DNA from: Planctomycetota bacterium
Lineage (GTDB): Bacteria > Planctomycetota > UBA1135 > UBA2386
Length of the DNA: 64,000 bases
Reading direction: 5' to 3'
Assembly: GCA_028281765.1 (NCBI GenBank)
Contig: JANQJF010000058.1
Location: forward strand, 104,808-168,807
In this document: positions 28,035 to 38,377 of the stretch, one piece after another
How the letters are laid out: the number at the start of each line of letters is the position of its first letter
How positions within the stretch are numbered: the first letter of the stretch is position 1
Notes under the pieces: model-generated
What the model saw: only the letters and a program-made list of their open reading frames with translations
The model's database searches: none
What the model was told of the DNA's origin: nothing
Made by a program: the position numbers and the translations under genes

Positions 28035-29540
28035 CTAAAGCCGGATCACCGCCGTGAACGGCACCTCGAACGTCAGCGTGAACTGATCCAACAACAGCCA
28101 CTGAAACCCGAGGTCGAAGCCCTGCAGCGGATGGACCGGCGGCACTTGGAACAGTGCTTCCTGCGGATCTCCGAGCCACACGCTGAACACGTCCCGATTC
28201 AGCAGGCCCGTCAGCGGGATGAACGGGGACTGTTGCGGGAACACGATCATGCAACCCGCGACGCCCGGCTGACGTCCCGGCTGCGGCCAACCGACCGCCG
28301 TCGAGACGAAGAACGTCCCCGTGATGTCGTCCTGCCGCCACACGGACGCATACGATTCCGGCGGGATGATCCACGGCAGCTCGATCGCCGGCGTCGAGAT
28401 CAGGCTGCGCATCAGATCGCTGCCGCCCGGGTCGAGCGCGCAGATCCCATCGAGGTCGTCGGAGCCCGTCAGCTTGGCCTTCTCGCTGATCGGCGTCCCG
28501 GACGTGTTGCGGTAGGTCTTCGGCATCGGCGCCGGGCCGTCCGTGCAGCCGAGCGGCAGCCAGAGGATCTCGTCGCGCGCCGGAGTCTTCGTCGAGAACA
28601 GCAGTTCGCAACGCACCAGGTCGACCGCGATCGCGTCGACTTCCTCCAGTGCAGAGAGCCCGAGCTCGGCATAGGTCAGGAACGGCGCCGGCGTCGACCA
28701 GGTCTCGCTACCCGGATCCCAGATCGTGCCGAAGATCGTCCCGCCCGTCTTGGTCGTGCCGCCCCACCACGGATCCGGCACGAGCAGCTTCGTCGCTTCC
28801 GTGACCGAGAAGAACGCGACCGGAGTCGAAAGCTCGGGAGGCAGCAGCGGGATCAGGGACGGCGCCTCGCGATACAGCGCCGCGATGTAGAGATCGTGCG
28901 CGTCGATCTCGGGTTCGAGCACCGGATCGGGGCCAGCAGCCGGAGACGTCGGCACGATGTCCATCTCGGTCGCGTCCTGCGCGAGAAACGTCTCGCCGAG
29001 CATGTTCGCCGGGATGAGATCCGAGTCCTCGAAGATGTGGAAGAAGAGGTCGCCGCCGGCCTTGTGGACGTCCATCGCTTCTTCACGGATCACGCTGCCC
29101 GCCTCGCCGTCAGAATCCCGCGTCACGGAGAAGGTCAAACCACCCCAGTGTCCGGGCGGCACGACCTCGACGCCGTCCCCGTCACTGAGGATCCAGTCGA
29201 TCCCGATCGAAAACGCGTCGATGTCCGGCGGACTCGCGATGAACTGCAGGATCGCCGCCGTGCTGTAGTCGACCATCCCGCTCGCCGGGGGCGGCGCCGG
29301 GTACTCCGTCGGCTTCCCGCCCGCGCTCGGCGCCGGACCGTCGTCGTAGTAGCCGATGCGCTTGACGAGCACCTTGCTCGCGTCCCCCGCGAAGCTCGTC
29401 GTCGACGGGTCGACGGACAGGCCGTGCGGCACGGAGACGAGCGTGCTTTTCGAGTGTTTCTCCGGCCCCTGCGCGGACACCGAGGCGGCGACGGTCAAGG
29501 CCAGTGCCGCGACGCGAATCGGTTGGTGGTTCGTGATCAT
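28035..29540 (-). CDS. Secreted protein of unknown function
   Basis: Signal-like AALALTVAASVSAQG; lies 42 nt downstream of the kinase gene on the same strand. Confidence 0.65.
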   Translation of the reverse strand: MITNHQPIRVAALALTVAASVSAQGPEKHSKSTLVSVPHGLSVDPSTTSFAGDASKVLVKRIGYYDDGPAPSAGGKPTEYPAPPPASGMVDYSTAAILQFIASPPDIDAFSIGIDWILSDGDGVEVVPPGHWGGLTFSVTRDSDGEAGSVIREEAMDVHKAGGDLFFHIFEDSDLIPANMLGETFLAQDATEMDIVPTSPAAGPDPVLEPEIDAHDLYIAALYREAPSLIPLLPPELSTPVAFFSVTEATKLLVPDPWWGGTTKTGGTIFGTIWDPGSETWSTPAPFLTYAELGLSALEEVDAIAVDLVRCELLFSTKTPARDEILWLPLGCTDGPAPMPKTYRNTSGTPISEKAKLTGSDDLDGICALDPGGSDLMRSLISTPAIELPWIIPPESYASVWRQDDITGTFFVSTAVGWPQPGRQPGVAGCMIVFPQQSPFIPLTGLLNRDVFSVWLGDPQEALFQVPPVHPLQGFDLGFQWLLLDQFTLTFEVPFTAVIRL

Positions 29541-29582
29541 CGTTCTGTGCGCGTTGCACGCACCCTGTGGTGGAAGAAGCGG

Positions 29583-32081
29583 TCAGCGGGGGGAAACGGC
29601 CAACCGTAGATTCTGCAGGAAAACCCGTATCTCGTGTGATTGTTCGGCGGTCAGGGCTCCGTCGGGGAAAAACAACAGCGCCTGCTCGATCACGAACGGG
29701 TTCGTTGGATCCTCCGCTGCCACCGCCAGGAAGGCCTCGAAGATCTTCGACCCGTCATTCGCGACGATCGCGCGCATGAGCTCCATCTCGAGGCGCGGAC
29801 TCGCCGACTGGAACTTCGCTTTGGCGAGCGCAGCCTTGTGGCCCAGCGCCTGGCCGTAGTGATCGAGCGCCGACTTCGCGGTGATCGCAGCCTGCGCCCG
29901 CCGCTGGTCCCGGTCTCGCTCCGAATCGAAGTACTCGTCGATCGCGCGCGCGCGGAGCACACGGGCGATCGCGAGTGGGCGCTTCCACTGCTCACCCATC
30001 CGGCCGGCTGTGGGGATCCGCTCCGCCCACTCGAGCGCGGCATCGAACTCCCCGAGTTCGCGCAGCAGCTTGGCCTTCTCGAACATCGTGTTCCAGAGCC
30101 ACGGCCGAACAACGTGCGCGCGCTCGAGCATCTCGTCGGCTTCCTCGAGACGACCGAGTTTCAGGTACGCGACCGCGAGGTTCTGCATCGCACCGTGCCG
30201 ACCCGGGGCGAGCTCCAGCGCGTCGAGCGTCGGCTCGATCGCCTTCTCGTACTGCTTCAGCGAGAGACAGGCCGCGCCGATCGCATGCCGCGTCCGCGCC
30301 GTCTTCCGTCGGTAGACGCCCTCGAGACGAAACGCCTCCTCGTAGAGTCGCCGCCACTGCTTCGTGCCGAGGTAACCGATCAGGCGCAGATCGTCGGCTA
30401 CGGGCCACCCCTCGATCTCGTCGAGCCACGCAACCGCTTGCGCGAAGCCGCGCCGCATTCGGAAGTTGTGGAACGCCCCGATCAAGCGGTCTTCACGCGT
30501 CTCGAACTCCGGCATCTCACCGAGATCGAGAACCTCGGCACCGTAGCCCGCCCCGTCGGCGACAGATGCGTATCGCTCGACGAGCGCGCGCGTGTATGCC
30601 GACGGTGCACGGTCGCGCACCTCCGCGATGTCACGGGCTGCTCCTCGATGATCCCCCATATCTTGATGCACGGCCGCGCGCATGAGCCGCGTGGCGTGAT
30701 CCTCGGGGTCGAGCTCGAGCACGCTTCCCAACAGCGCGAGCTGCTCGTCGCGCTCCGCACGCGGTAGCTCGCTGCGCTTGTCCGGATAGCTCTCGATCGC
30801 GATCAGCGCGGGGACTCGGGCGCGAAGACGCAGGTGTTCGAATCGACGGCCGGCGTCGAGGTACGCCCAGATCGGCCAAGTGATCAGGGCCGCGAGGAGC
30901 ATCAAGGCCACGACCAATCGGCTCGGCTTGCGTCGCAGACTGCGCACGAAGCGACCGATCGGCCCGAGCGGCCGCACTCCCACCGGCAGATGCGCGAGGA
31001 ACGCCTCGAGGTCCTCGCACATCGTCGCGGCGTTCTCGTACCGCCCGGACGGATCGCGCTCCATCGCATGCTCGACGATGGCCTGCATGTCGCGCGGCAG
31101 CCCGCCATGGACCTTCTCGAGACGCTGCGGATCCTCCGTCTGCACGCGCATGAGCACGCGCACCGGCTCGTCGTCGAACGGCGGCCGGAGTCCGAGCAAG
31201 TGGTACAGCGTCGCCCCGAGGCTGTAGACGTCCGAGCGCGGATCCGGCTCGTGGCGCCCTGCCGCCTGCTCCGGCGCCATGTACCACGGCGTGCCGATCG
31301 AGGTCCCGGTCGCGGTCAACGCGCCGTCGTCGTGCCGCGCGGCGATGCCGAAGTCCGCCAGCACCGCACGTCCCGAAGTCGTGATGAGGACATTCGACGG
31401 CTTGACGTCGCGGTGGATGATCCCGGCCTCGTGCGCAGCTGCCAGCGCGCTACCGACGTCGGCGCACCAGCGGACGCACTGGCGGAAAAAACTCGCCTCC
31501 AGCTCGGCAGCCGGCAGCCGCTCCTGCAACCAATCGATGCCGCCGAACTTCGCCGCGGTCGCGAGGTGCAGCGTTTCGCGAGCCCACTCGATGACCGTCG
31601 CCAGCGAAGCCCCGGGGACCCACGCCATGACGAGGTACAGCAGCCCGTCCTCGTTGCGACCACGGTCGTACACCGGCACGACGTTGTCGTGCGCAACCGC
31701 GGCGAGCGACTCGGCCTCGCGCAGGAAACGCTGCTCGGCGTTGGCGCCGGCGAACAGGTCGTGGCGCAGGATCTTGACCGCGACTTCGCGCTGGAGCTCG
31801 GTGTCCCTCGACCGGTAGACCGCCCCCATCGCACCTGCGCCGATGCGCTCCACTAGCTGGTATCGACCGTCGAGCGTCGCGCCTACGAAACGGTCGGTGC
31901 GCGCCGTGTCCGCGTGCATCGCCGGCAGCATGTCGACCATGCCGAGCGCATCCCGCAACTCGGACACGAGGTGTGGGTGCGCTCGGCAGATCGCCTCGGG
32001 ATCGATCGTTTGGCCCGCATCGCGCTGCTCGAGAGCCTCGGCGACGTATTCGGCCAGCAGTTCTTCTTCGTCGGGCGTCAT
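29583..32081 (-). CDS. Serine/threonine protein kinase with TM segment and C-terminal TPR-like region
   Basis: VERIGAGAMGAVYRSRDTELQREVAVKIL; IIHRDVKPSNVLI; DFGIAARHD; GTPWYMAPEQAAGR; C-terminal TPR-like helices. Confidence 0.94.
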   Translation of the reverse strand: MTPDEEELLAEYVAEALEQRDAGQTIDPEAICRAHPHLVSELRDALGMVDMLPAMHADTARTDRFVGATLDGRYQLVERIGAGAMGAVYRSRDTELQREVAVKILRHDLFAGANAEQRFLREAESLAAVAHDNVVPVYDRGRNEDGLLYLVMAWVPGASLATVIEWARETLHLATAAKFGGIDWLQERLPAAELEASFFRQCVRWCADVGSALAAAHEAGIIHRDVKPSNVLITTSGRAVLADFGIAARHDDGALTATGTSIGTPWYMAPEQAAGRHEPDPRSDVYSLGATLYHLLGLRPPFDDEPVRVLMRVQTEDPQRLEKVHGGLPRDMQAIVEHAMERDPSGRYENAATMCEDLEAFLAHLPVGVRPLGPIGRFVRSLRRKPSRLVVALMLLAALITWPIWAYLDAGRRFEHLRLRARVPALIAIESYPDKRSELPRAERDEQLALLGSVLELDPEDHATRLMRAAVHQDMGDHRGAARDIAEVRDRAPSAYTRALVERYASVADGAGYGAEVLDLGEMPEFETREDRLIGAFHNFRMRRGFAQAVAWLDEIEGWPVADDLRLIGYLGTKQWRRLYEEAFRLEGVYRRKTARTRHAIGAACLSLKQYEKAIEPTLDALELAPGRHGAMQNLAVAYLKLGRLEEADEMLERAHVVRPWLWNTMFEKAKLLRELGEFDAALEWAERIPTAGRMGEQWKRPLAIARVLRARAIDEYFDSERDRDQRRAQAAITAKSALDHYGQALGHKAALAKAKFQSASPRLEMELMRAIVANDGSKIFEAFLAVAAEDPTNPFVIEQALLFFPDGALTAEQSHEIRVFLQNLRLAVSPR

Positions 32082-32082
32082 C

Positions 32083-32718
32083 TCATCCCAGCGTCGGTGG
32101 ATGGATGCCGCGGCGCTTGAGCTTCACGACGAGCTTGGCCTGCGCTTGGTTGAACGCCTTGCGTGCCGCGTCCGCGGTTGGGTACCCGAGCTTCTGCGCG
32201 ACGTCGGCATACTGCTCCTGTTCGACCAGCCGCAACTCGAGCAGCGTGCGCTCTCGCATTTGGAACGTATCGAGCACTTCTCGGAACGCCGTGAGCTGTT
32301 CCGAGATCGCCGCCGCGATCGACGGCGTCGGGTCATCCACGGGACCGCCGGACTCGGCCGAGGTAGGCGGCGCGACCTGGCGGCGCGCGTCGCGACGACC
32401 AGCCTCGTGATGCCGCAGCGCGTCCACGAGACGGTGCTTGACGAGCGTCGTGAGGTAGCGCGCGAACGACTCCTCGTCCTCGACCTCGAAGTCGTCGAGA
32501 CTCTGCATGACGCCCGTGAAGACCTCTTGCACGATGTCCCCCGTGCTGAACAGCGGCAGGATCCACTTGTGCTGTTTGCGGAAGTCACGCTCCAGCTCGC
32601 GGTGCACCATCTGCTGCACCTGCGGATAGAACCGGCGGATCAGCTCGGCTTGTGCGTCGCGATCCCCGGCGATCGCCAGGGCCTGGAGCCGCTTGAGGTC
32701 CATGGGAGTCGATATCAT
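32083..32718 (-). CDS. ECF-type RNA polymerase sigma factor
   Basis: LIRRFYPQVQQMVHRELER, GDIVQEVFTGVMQSLDDFE, FARYLTTLVKHRLVDALRH, ERTLLELRLVEQEQYADVAQKLGY; abuts kinase gene. Confidence 0.88.
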   Translation of the reverse strand: MISTPMDLKRLQALAIAGDRDAQAELIRRFYPQVQQMVHRELERDFRKQHKWILPLFSTGDIVQEVFTGVMQSLDDFEVEDEESFARYLTTLVKHRLVDALRHHEAGRRDARRQVAPPTSAESGGPVDDPTPSIAAAISEQLTAFREVLDTFQMRERTLLELRLVEQEQYADVAQKLGYPTADAARKAFNQAQAKLVVKLKRRGIHPPTLG

Positions 32719-32858
32719 CGTGGGTCGGGGCAGCGGCAGCAATCCGCGCTCACCCGCGTTCAGCGGAAACCCGCGGCGCGACCGGAGGAGAATTCGGAGG
32801 ATTTCTCGACGCTCGGCTCGCTCCTCGCGATACCACCGAGTTCCAGCCCCCACTCCTC

Positions 32859-33476
32859 GTGTCCAAGCACCGCGCCACCAACCGAGTCGTCCGCGCCATC
32901 GCGATCAGCGTCGGCATTCGATCGCTCGTGCTCCAGGAGCGCCGGCTGGGCCCATGGCTCCAGGTGCTGACAATCGCAGCGGCGTCCGTCGCGGTCTGGG
33001 CCGCCTCGAAGGAGTTCCTGCCGGCGCCCAACGCACACGTGTTCGTCGCCGTGCTGCTGGGCGTGATCGGCGGCATCGTCGCATGGGTCGTGCTGCCGTG
33101 GAACGGCCGGGTCCGCATCGACCTCGACTCGGACACGTGCGAGATCCACTGGCGCTTCTTCGCGATTCCGATCTCCCGACGCCGCGTGCCCATCGCCGGC
33201 CGCACGCTGGATCGAGGGCACGGCGTGCTGACCTACGACGCCGTGGTCACTTCCGACGAAACCGACGCCGCCGCTGGATGCGCGTTGAGCCTGATCCTGG
33301 GGCCGCTCGCTTGGTTCCTCTCGTCGCCGAAGAAGCGCGAGAAGGTCAAGATGCGAGAACGGCACGAGGGCCTCGTGCTGCGCGACGCGGACGGGACGAC
33401 CGAGCTGCTGCTCGCGATCGACGACATCGGCAGCCTCGACGAAGCGCTGCCCGTGTTGCGACAGGTTGTCCGCTGA
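32859..33476 (+). CDS. Membrane protein of unknown function
   Basis: ORF with two N-terminal TM segments; divergent from the sigma factor. Confidence 0.55.
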   Translation: MSKHRATNRVVRAIAISVGIRSLVLQERRLGPWLQVLTIAAASVAVWAASKEFLPAPNAHVFVAVLLGVIGGIVAWVVLPWNGRVRIDLDSDTCEIHWRFFAIPISRRRVPIAGRTLDRGHGVLTYDAVVTSDETDAAAGCALSLILGPLAWFLSSPKKREKVKMRERHEGLVLRDADGTTELLLAIDDIGSLDEALPVLRQVVR

Positions 33477-33478
33477 AG

Positions 33479-35158
33479 TCAGCGCAGCTCGAGGCGCCGG
33501 TCCGCGTAGTCGAAGGCGGGCCACGGATCTCGGCCGTCGACCTCGACGCCGTCGATCGTGATCGACACTCCCTGCCACGCGAACCAGCCCGAGACGAGCA
33601 CCACGGTCACCGCGAAAGCCCACGCCACGCGCGCCCCCGCAACGGTGCGGGACACCGCGCATCCGAGGAGCACGGAGAACGCCGGCACGCACAGCGCGCC
33701 CTGCCGCGCGTACCCGAAGAACGCAACCGTCACGACGGTGGTGCTCGCGATCCACAGCAGCCACGGCATTGCGACGGCGCGCTGCCGCGCCGCAGCCACC
33801 CCACCCCAGACGGCGAGCCCGAGAATCAGGAGGCGCCACGCCACGCCCCACGCGCCGTCGGGGACGGCCAGATCGACCCGCCGCCGCACGCCGCTCCAAC
33901 CGATCGGCAGCGCCGATGCCCCGAGGCCGTGACTCACTCCCGACCAGAAACGCCACAGCTTGCGACCCGCGAGCGAGAGGAATGAGGCCGGGTCGCTGAG
34001 CATCCAGGCGAAACCATGACCGTACCCGTGCACGACGAGGTCGACGTGCGGTGGGAACTCGAACCGCAGTTGCGAGAAGCCCTGACTCGCCGCGACGAAC
34101 GCGGGAGAGAAGTTCTCGACCCCACCGGGGAACGGCGCCGGCCGAGCGAACAGATCGACACCGAAGCCACCGTCCGCGCTCGCGTGGTTCGCGAGCGCGA
34201 AGTTGAGCGGGCCGTAGAGCGCGACGAACGGATGGCCCGGCAACGGCTCCGGCTGCCTTCCAAAGGCTTCGCCGAGCACTCGAAGGTCATCTGTCGTGAC
34301 ACTCGAACCACCGCGATGTCGCACCGTGGACTCGACGATCTGATACGACGTGCCCCGCACGAAACCCGGCAGCGCCTCGATGGCGGCGCGCGCCGCGTCA
34401 TCCCAAGGCAGGGACGATCGCGCCGGCACGGGGGACGACGACTCGGTGTTGAACCGGTCGATCGTCGACCAGGCGTGAACGTGCCATGGCAGCAGGACGA
34501 GGAGAGATGCCGCGAACCCACAGGCCAGGTCGCGTCCGACTCGCGCACCGGCCCCACGCCGGCCGAGAACACCCCACGCCGCGCACAGAGCGGCGAACAG
34601 CGCATGCTCGACCCGAAGCAAGACAGCCACTCCCTGCAACGCTCCGAACGCCGCGGCCCGCCAAGCGCACGGACGGGAGCGAAGGGGCTCGAGGAACAGG
34701 AGTCCCACGAGGACGACGAAGAGGTAGGGCACCTCGTTGTTCATCGATGCCGACATCGCCGCGAGAGCTGCCGACGACGCCGTAAGGAGCCCCGCCGTGA
34801 TCGCGACTCGTTCGCTGCCGGCTCGCACGACGAGATACACGAGCGGCGCGAGGCTCGCACCCAGCACGAGCAAGAGCCACCGGATAGAGTCACCGAACCA
34901 GTACGCGAGGTAGCCCATCCCGGGCGGGCGGAGCGGAAGGCCGAGCTCGAACCGCGCCTGCAGCGGGAGGTCGGGATCCGCGTCGACACGGCGCAGCGAC
35001 TCGGCATACGCGCGCCACACGGGCGCATCGCCCTTGTAGAGCGGCGAGTAGGCGACCTCCGCGTCCGGCAGGCCGGCGCGGAGGCTCGCGTGCACCAGCA
35101 GTCCGAGCGCGAACAGCAGAGCTGCTCGCGCGAGCGGTGCGCGCGCGTTCGCGATCAA
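33479..35158 (-). CDS. Multi-pass membrane protein, GT-C/ArnT-like glycosyltransferase fold probable
   Basis: Many hydrophobic helices with early acidic loop residues; TTGA start/stop overlap with the preceding peptidase gene. Confidence 0.6.
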   Translation of the reverse strand: MIANARAPLARAALLFALGLLVHASLRAGLPDAEVAYSPLYKGDAPVWRAYAESLRRVDADPDLPLQARFELGLPLRPPGMGYLAYWFGDSIRWLLLVLGASLAPLVYLVVRAGSERVAITAGLLTASSAALAAMSASMNNEVPYLFVVLVGLLFLEPLRSRPCAWRAAAFGALQGVAVLLRVEHALFAALCAAWGVLGRRGAGARVGRDLACGFAASLLVLLPWHVHAWSTIDRFNTESSSPVPARSSLPWDDAARAAIEALPGFVRGTSYQIVESTVRHRGGSSVTTDDLRVLGEAFGRQPEPLPGHPFVALYGPLNFALANHASADGGFGVDLFARPAPFPGGVENFSPAFVAASQGFSQLRFEFPPHVDLVVHGYGHGFAWMLSDPASFLSLAGRKLWRFWSGVSHGLGASALPIGWSGVRRRVDLAVPDGAWGVAWRLLILGLAVWGGVAAARQRAVAMPWLLWIASTTVVTVAFFGYARQGALCVPAFSVLLGCAVSRTVAGARVAWAFAVTVVLVSGWFAWQGVSITIDGVEVDGRDPWPAFDYADRRLELR

Positions 35159-38130
35159 TTCGCGAAGAGGATAACCGTTCCGTTCGATCCGACGATCGTG
35201 CCGCCAGACGATTCGACGACCTGCGCGTAGAGCAGGGTTCCGGTCAGAGTCGGATCCGTCGAACCGGGAGCGCTCGTCGAGAACTGGCCCGAGCCGTCCA
35301 GCATGAACGGCAGCGAGAACAGCACCGACCCGACCTCCAGATCGAGGCCCGGGAGGCCCGACGACGTCGGGCCCGGCGTGAGGCTCAGCAGCATCGCTGC
35401 CGGCGCGTTCGGCGTGCCCTGCACGTCGAACTGCGTCGAACCCGTCGCCGGAATCTGCGCGGGAGTCGCGGTGAACTGCATCGTCGGCGGCGGCAGCGCC
35501 TGGAACGAGAAGACGCGCACGTCATCGATGTTCCAACCGCCGAACACGAGACCGCCGTCCGAGATCAGACGCCACTCGATCTGACCCGACGAGTTGTCGA
35601 GCTGTGGCACCGGAATGTTCATCTGGACCCAGCCGTCGTCGATCGTGTTGCCGTTCAGCTGGTTCTGCCAGAGCACCGAACCCGTCTGGCTGTGGCGCAC
35701 CTGCGCCTGGTCGTAGATCGCCTCCTCGACCGTCAGCCACCGCTGGAACTGCAGCGTGACGCCGGTCTGGCCGACCGCGTTGATCACCGGGCTGCGCAGC
35801 CAGTTGTGGACGTTGTTGCGGTAGGTCCCGTTCCAGCCGGGCAGACCGAGGTCGTTGGCCCAGCAGGTCGAGCCACCGAACGGGGAATCCGGGTCCCCGC
35901 CGTCACCGTCCGGGTTGCCCCGCTGCCAGTCGTCCTGTGTTTGGACCTGGGCGTGCGTCCAGCCGAGCTCCGGTCCCTCGAAGTCGTCGAAGAACAGTTC
36001 GACCTCGTTGCCGACCGAGTAGGAGAACTCACCGCTCTCCGGCAGTCGAAGCGCGAGACCGGTCGAGTGCGTCGCCTCGATGTGATACGTCACCGTCGCC
36101 GGCGAGAGCTTGCCGGGTAGGAGCGCGATGTAGTCACCAGCGGACGCCGGGTCCGGAACCATCGCGCGCGTCTGCGTGCCCGAACCATCGTCGAAGACGA
36201 GGTCCATGGCCGTGAACGAACCCTGCAGGAGCGTACCCGCGACGTTGACCACGCGCGGCTTGAGCTGCTCGGTCGTGCTCGCGAGCGCAGCGTGCGTGAT
36301 CGAGCCGACCTGCAGTTCCGGGAACGGCAGGTTGCGGATCTGCGCCGGACCGGACAGCTCGGCGTAGTGCGGCACGCCGTTGTTGAGGTTGCCGTCGTCG
36401 TCGTCGACGAGGAACACCTCGAGAACCGCGTCGGGTTGGTTCGTCGCATCGCCGACGACCGAGCCAAGCACGATGAGTTCGGCGATCGCGGCTCCCTGGC
36501 CCGCGCCCTGCGAGGCGATGAGCGCTTCGCGAACCTGCCAGGCCCAACCCATCCAAACCTGCCCCTGTGTGTGGACGCCCGCGGACGCCGGCACCGGGTA
36601 GGTCAGCGTGTTGAGCGCCGTGCGGATCGGGTTTCCGTTCGCGAAGCCTTCCCCGATCAGGGGGTTGTCGGAGCGGTAGCAGGAGCAGATGTCGCCCCAG
36701 CCTTCGGACAGGCCGTCGGTCTGCGAGATGCCGCCGTAGCGATCGTCGAGGCCGTGGCCCCACTCGTGGTAGATCACCGACTTGAACGCCGTGTTCGCAC
36801 ACGACGTGCCGCCTTGCGTGCCCGACGTGTAGAAGTTGATGTCGTTGTTGCCGGTGTAGAACGCGTTGCAGCTCGAGTTGATGTTCGTGAACACGGTGAT
36901 GTTCGACGCCGTGTTCATCTGCGCGCTGTTGCCGAGGACGCCACGCGCCCAGCGGTTGACATCGTCCACGTAGTAGAAGCAGTTGCTCTGCGCGACGGGC
37001 AGCTGCGTGCTGTTGCCCAGCTGCAGCGTGACGGGTGCGCCACCGGGCGTCGCCGTCGTGCTCGCCGACAAGTTCGCTGTCGACTGATCGAAGATGCCGC
37101 CGCGGACGTGTTCGCTCCGATTGGCACCGTAGTTGACGGTGACCGTGACCGGATTGGTCGTCGGGTGCGGGATCGTGAAGTTGCCGTTGACGTCGGTGAA
37201 CGCGGACTGGCCACCGGCGACCGAAACGAGCACGCCCTGGATCGGGGTATTGCTCGCGCTCGCGAGACCGTTGTTGTTCAGGTTCACCCACGCCATGACG
37301 GTGCCGGTGACCGCGTTGCCCTTCGCCTTCGGGGCGACGCGACGAACGGAGCGTGCGAGATCCATGCGCGCATGCGCGGCATCGACGTCTTCGCCGACCA
37401 CGTGGTCGTGGCCGAACTCACAGCGATAGATCTCGGAGCGATACTGCAGCACCTGACCCGTGAGCGCGTCGATGTAGGCCTTGCCGTAGATCGTCTGCGC
37501 CGGACGCGCATCGATCCCGACTTCCCACGCGAGCCGCACGGCGGTCTCGGTCTTGGCTTCGGTGTCGGCCCAAATCACGACGCGGTTGGTCGTGGCCTCG
37601 GCTCCGGGAACGGCTTCGACGTGGTCGTAGGCGATGATCTGCGCCTGGCCCTCGGCGACCGTCGGCTGCTCGGCCAGGTTCGCAGGGATGCGGACCGCGC
37701 GCGAGCCGAACATCGATACGACGCCGTTCGCGTGGACGCGCACGTCCGCACGACCGCTGATCACGTCGAGTCCGCGGAACTTCTGGTCGTAGACGAACAC
37801 GTAGGTCAGATTGACACGCTGACCGATGACTTCGACGAACTGGGAGTCGCCCGTGCCGAGCAGGTCGGCTTGCGTCGTCAGCACGTTGTCGGCACGGCGC
37901 CGTGCATCCGCCAGATCGACGGTCGGACCGTCATCCAGCCGAAGACCCGGACCGTAGATCGCGCTCGGCGTCGACGTCGCCTTGTTCCAGCGAACGTGCC
38001 ATTCGCCCGCGTGCTGCTGCTGGAACGAGAGCCAGGCTCGAACTGGCGAGTGGGTACGTTCGGCTTCTTCTTGAGCGACGCCGAACGACGACAGGATCGC
38101 GAATCCCGCCGCGAGGAACGAGTGTCTCAT
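35155..38130 (-). CDS. Secreted fungalysin-like (M36) metallopeptidase
   Basis: Signal peptide; FTP-like propeptide; VIYHEWGHGLDDRYGG zinc motif; EGWGDICSCY; C-terminal MAM/CUB-like segment. Confidence 0.85.
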   Translation of the reverse strand: MRHSFLAAGFAILSSFGVAQEEAERTHSPVRAWLSFQQQHAGEWHVRWNKATSTPSAIYGPGLRLDDGPTVDLADARRRADNVLTTQADLLGTGDSQFVEVIGQRVNLTYVFVYDQKFRGLDVISGRADVRVHANGVVSMFGSRAVRIPANLAEQPTVAEGQAQIIAYDHVEAVPGAEATTNRVVIWADTEAKTETAVRLAWEVGIDARPAQTIYGKAYIDALTGQVLQYRSEIYRCEFGHDHVVGEDVDAAHARMDLARSVRRVAPKAKGNAVTGTVMAWVNLNNNGLASASNTPIQGVLVSVAGGQSAFTDVNGNFTIPHPTTNPVTVTVNYGANRSEHVRGGIFDQSTANLSASTTATPGGAPVTLQLGNSTQLPVAQSNCFYYVDDVNRWARGVLGNSAQMNTASNITVFTNINSSCNAFYTGNNDINFYTSGTQGGTSCANTAFKSVIYHEWGHGLDDRYGGISQTDGLSEGWGDICSCYRSDNPLIGEGFANGNPIRTALNTLTYPVPASAGVHTQGQVWMGWAWQVREALIASQGAGQGAAIAELIVLGSVVGDATNQPDAVLEVFLVDDDDGNLNNGVPHYAELSGPAQIRNLPFPELQVGSITHAALASTTEQLKPRVVNVAGTLLQGSFTAMDLVFDDGSGTQTRAMVPDPASAGDYIALLPGKLSPATVTYHIEATHSTGLALRLPESGEFSYSVGNEVELFFDDFEGPELGWTHAQVQTQDDWQRGNPDGDGGDPDSPFGGSTCWANDLGLPGWNGTYRNNVHNWLRSPVINAVGQTGVTLQFQRWLTVEEAIYDQAQVRHSQTGSVLWQNQLNGNTIDDGWVQMNIPVPQLDNSSGQIEWRLISDGGLVFGGWNIDDVRVFSFQALPPPTMQFTATPAQIPATGSTQFDVQGTPNAPAAMLLSLTPGPTSSGLPGLDLEVGSVLFSLPFMLDGSGQFSTSAPGSTDPTLTGTLLYAQVVESSGGTIVGSNGTVILFAN

Positions 38131-38377
38131 CTGAGTTTGCTTTCCGGGGCAGGCTCGGCCCCGTGGGACAGGACCAAACCAGGAAACCGAGCGCTGAGTG
38201 CGACAGCGACCGGAGAGAGAGGACGATCGAGGCGGGAGGAGCGGGCAGGGAACCTGGCCACGGATCGCGTCGGCTATGCTAGTGGATGGCGCGTACGAAG
38301 TTTCCCCTCATCCAGAACGTGGACGGGGATTCTTGGCAACGTTTCGACGCGGATTGGCCCGTGCTGTCGCAGAAACG

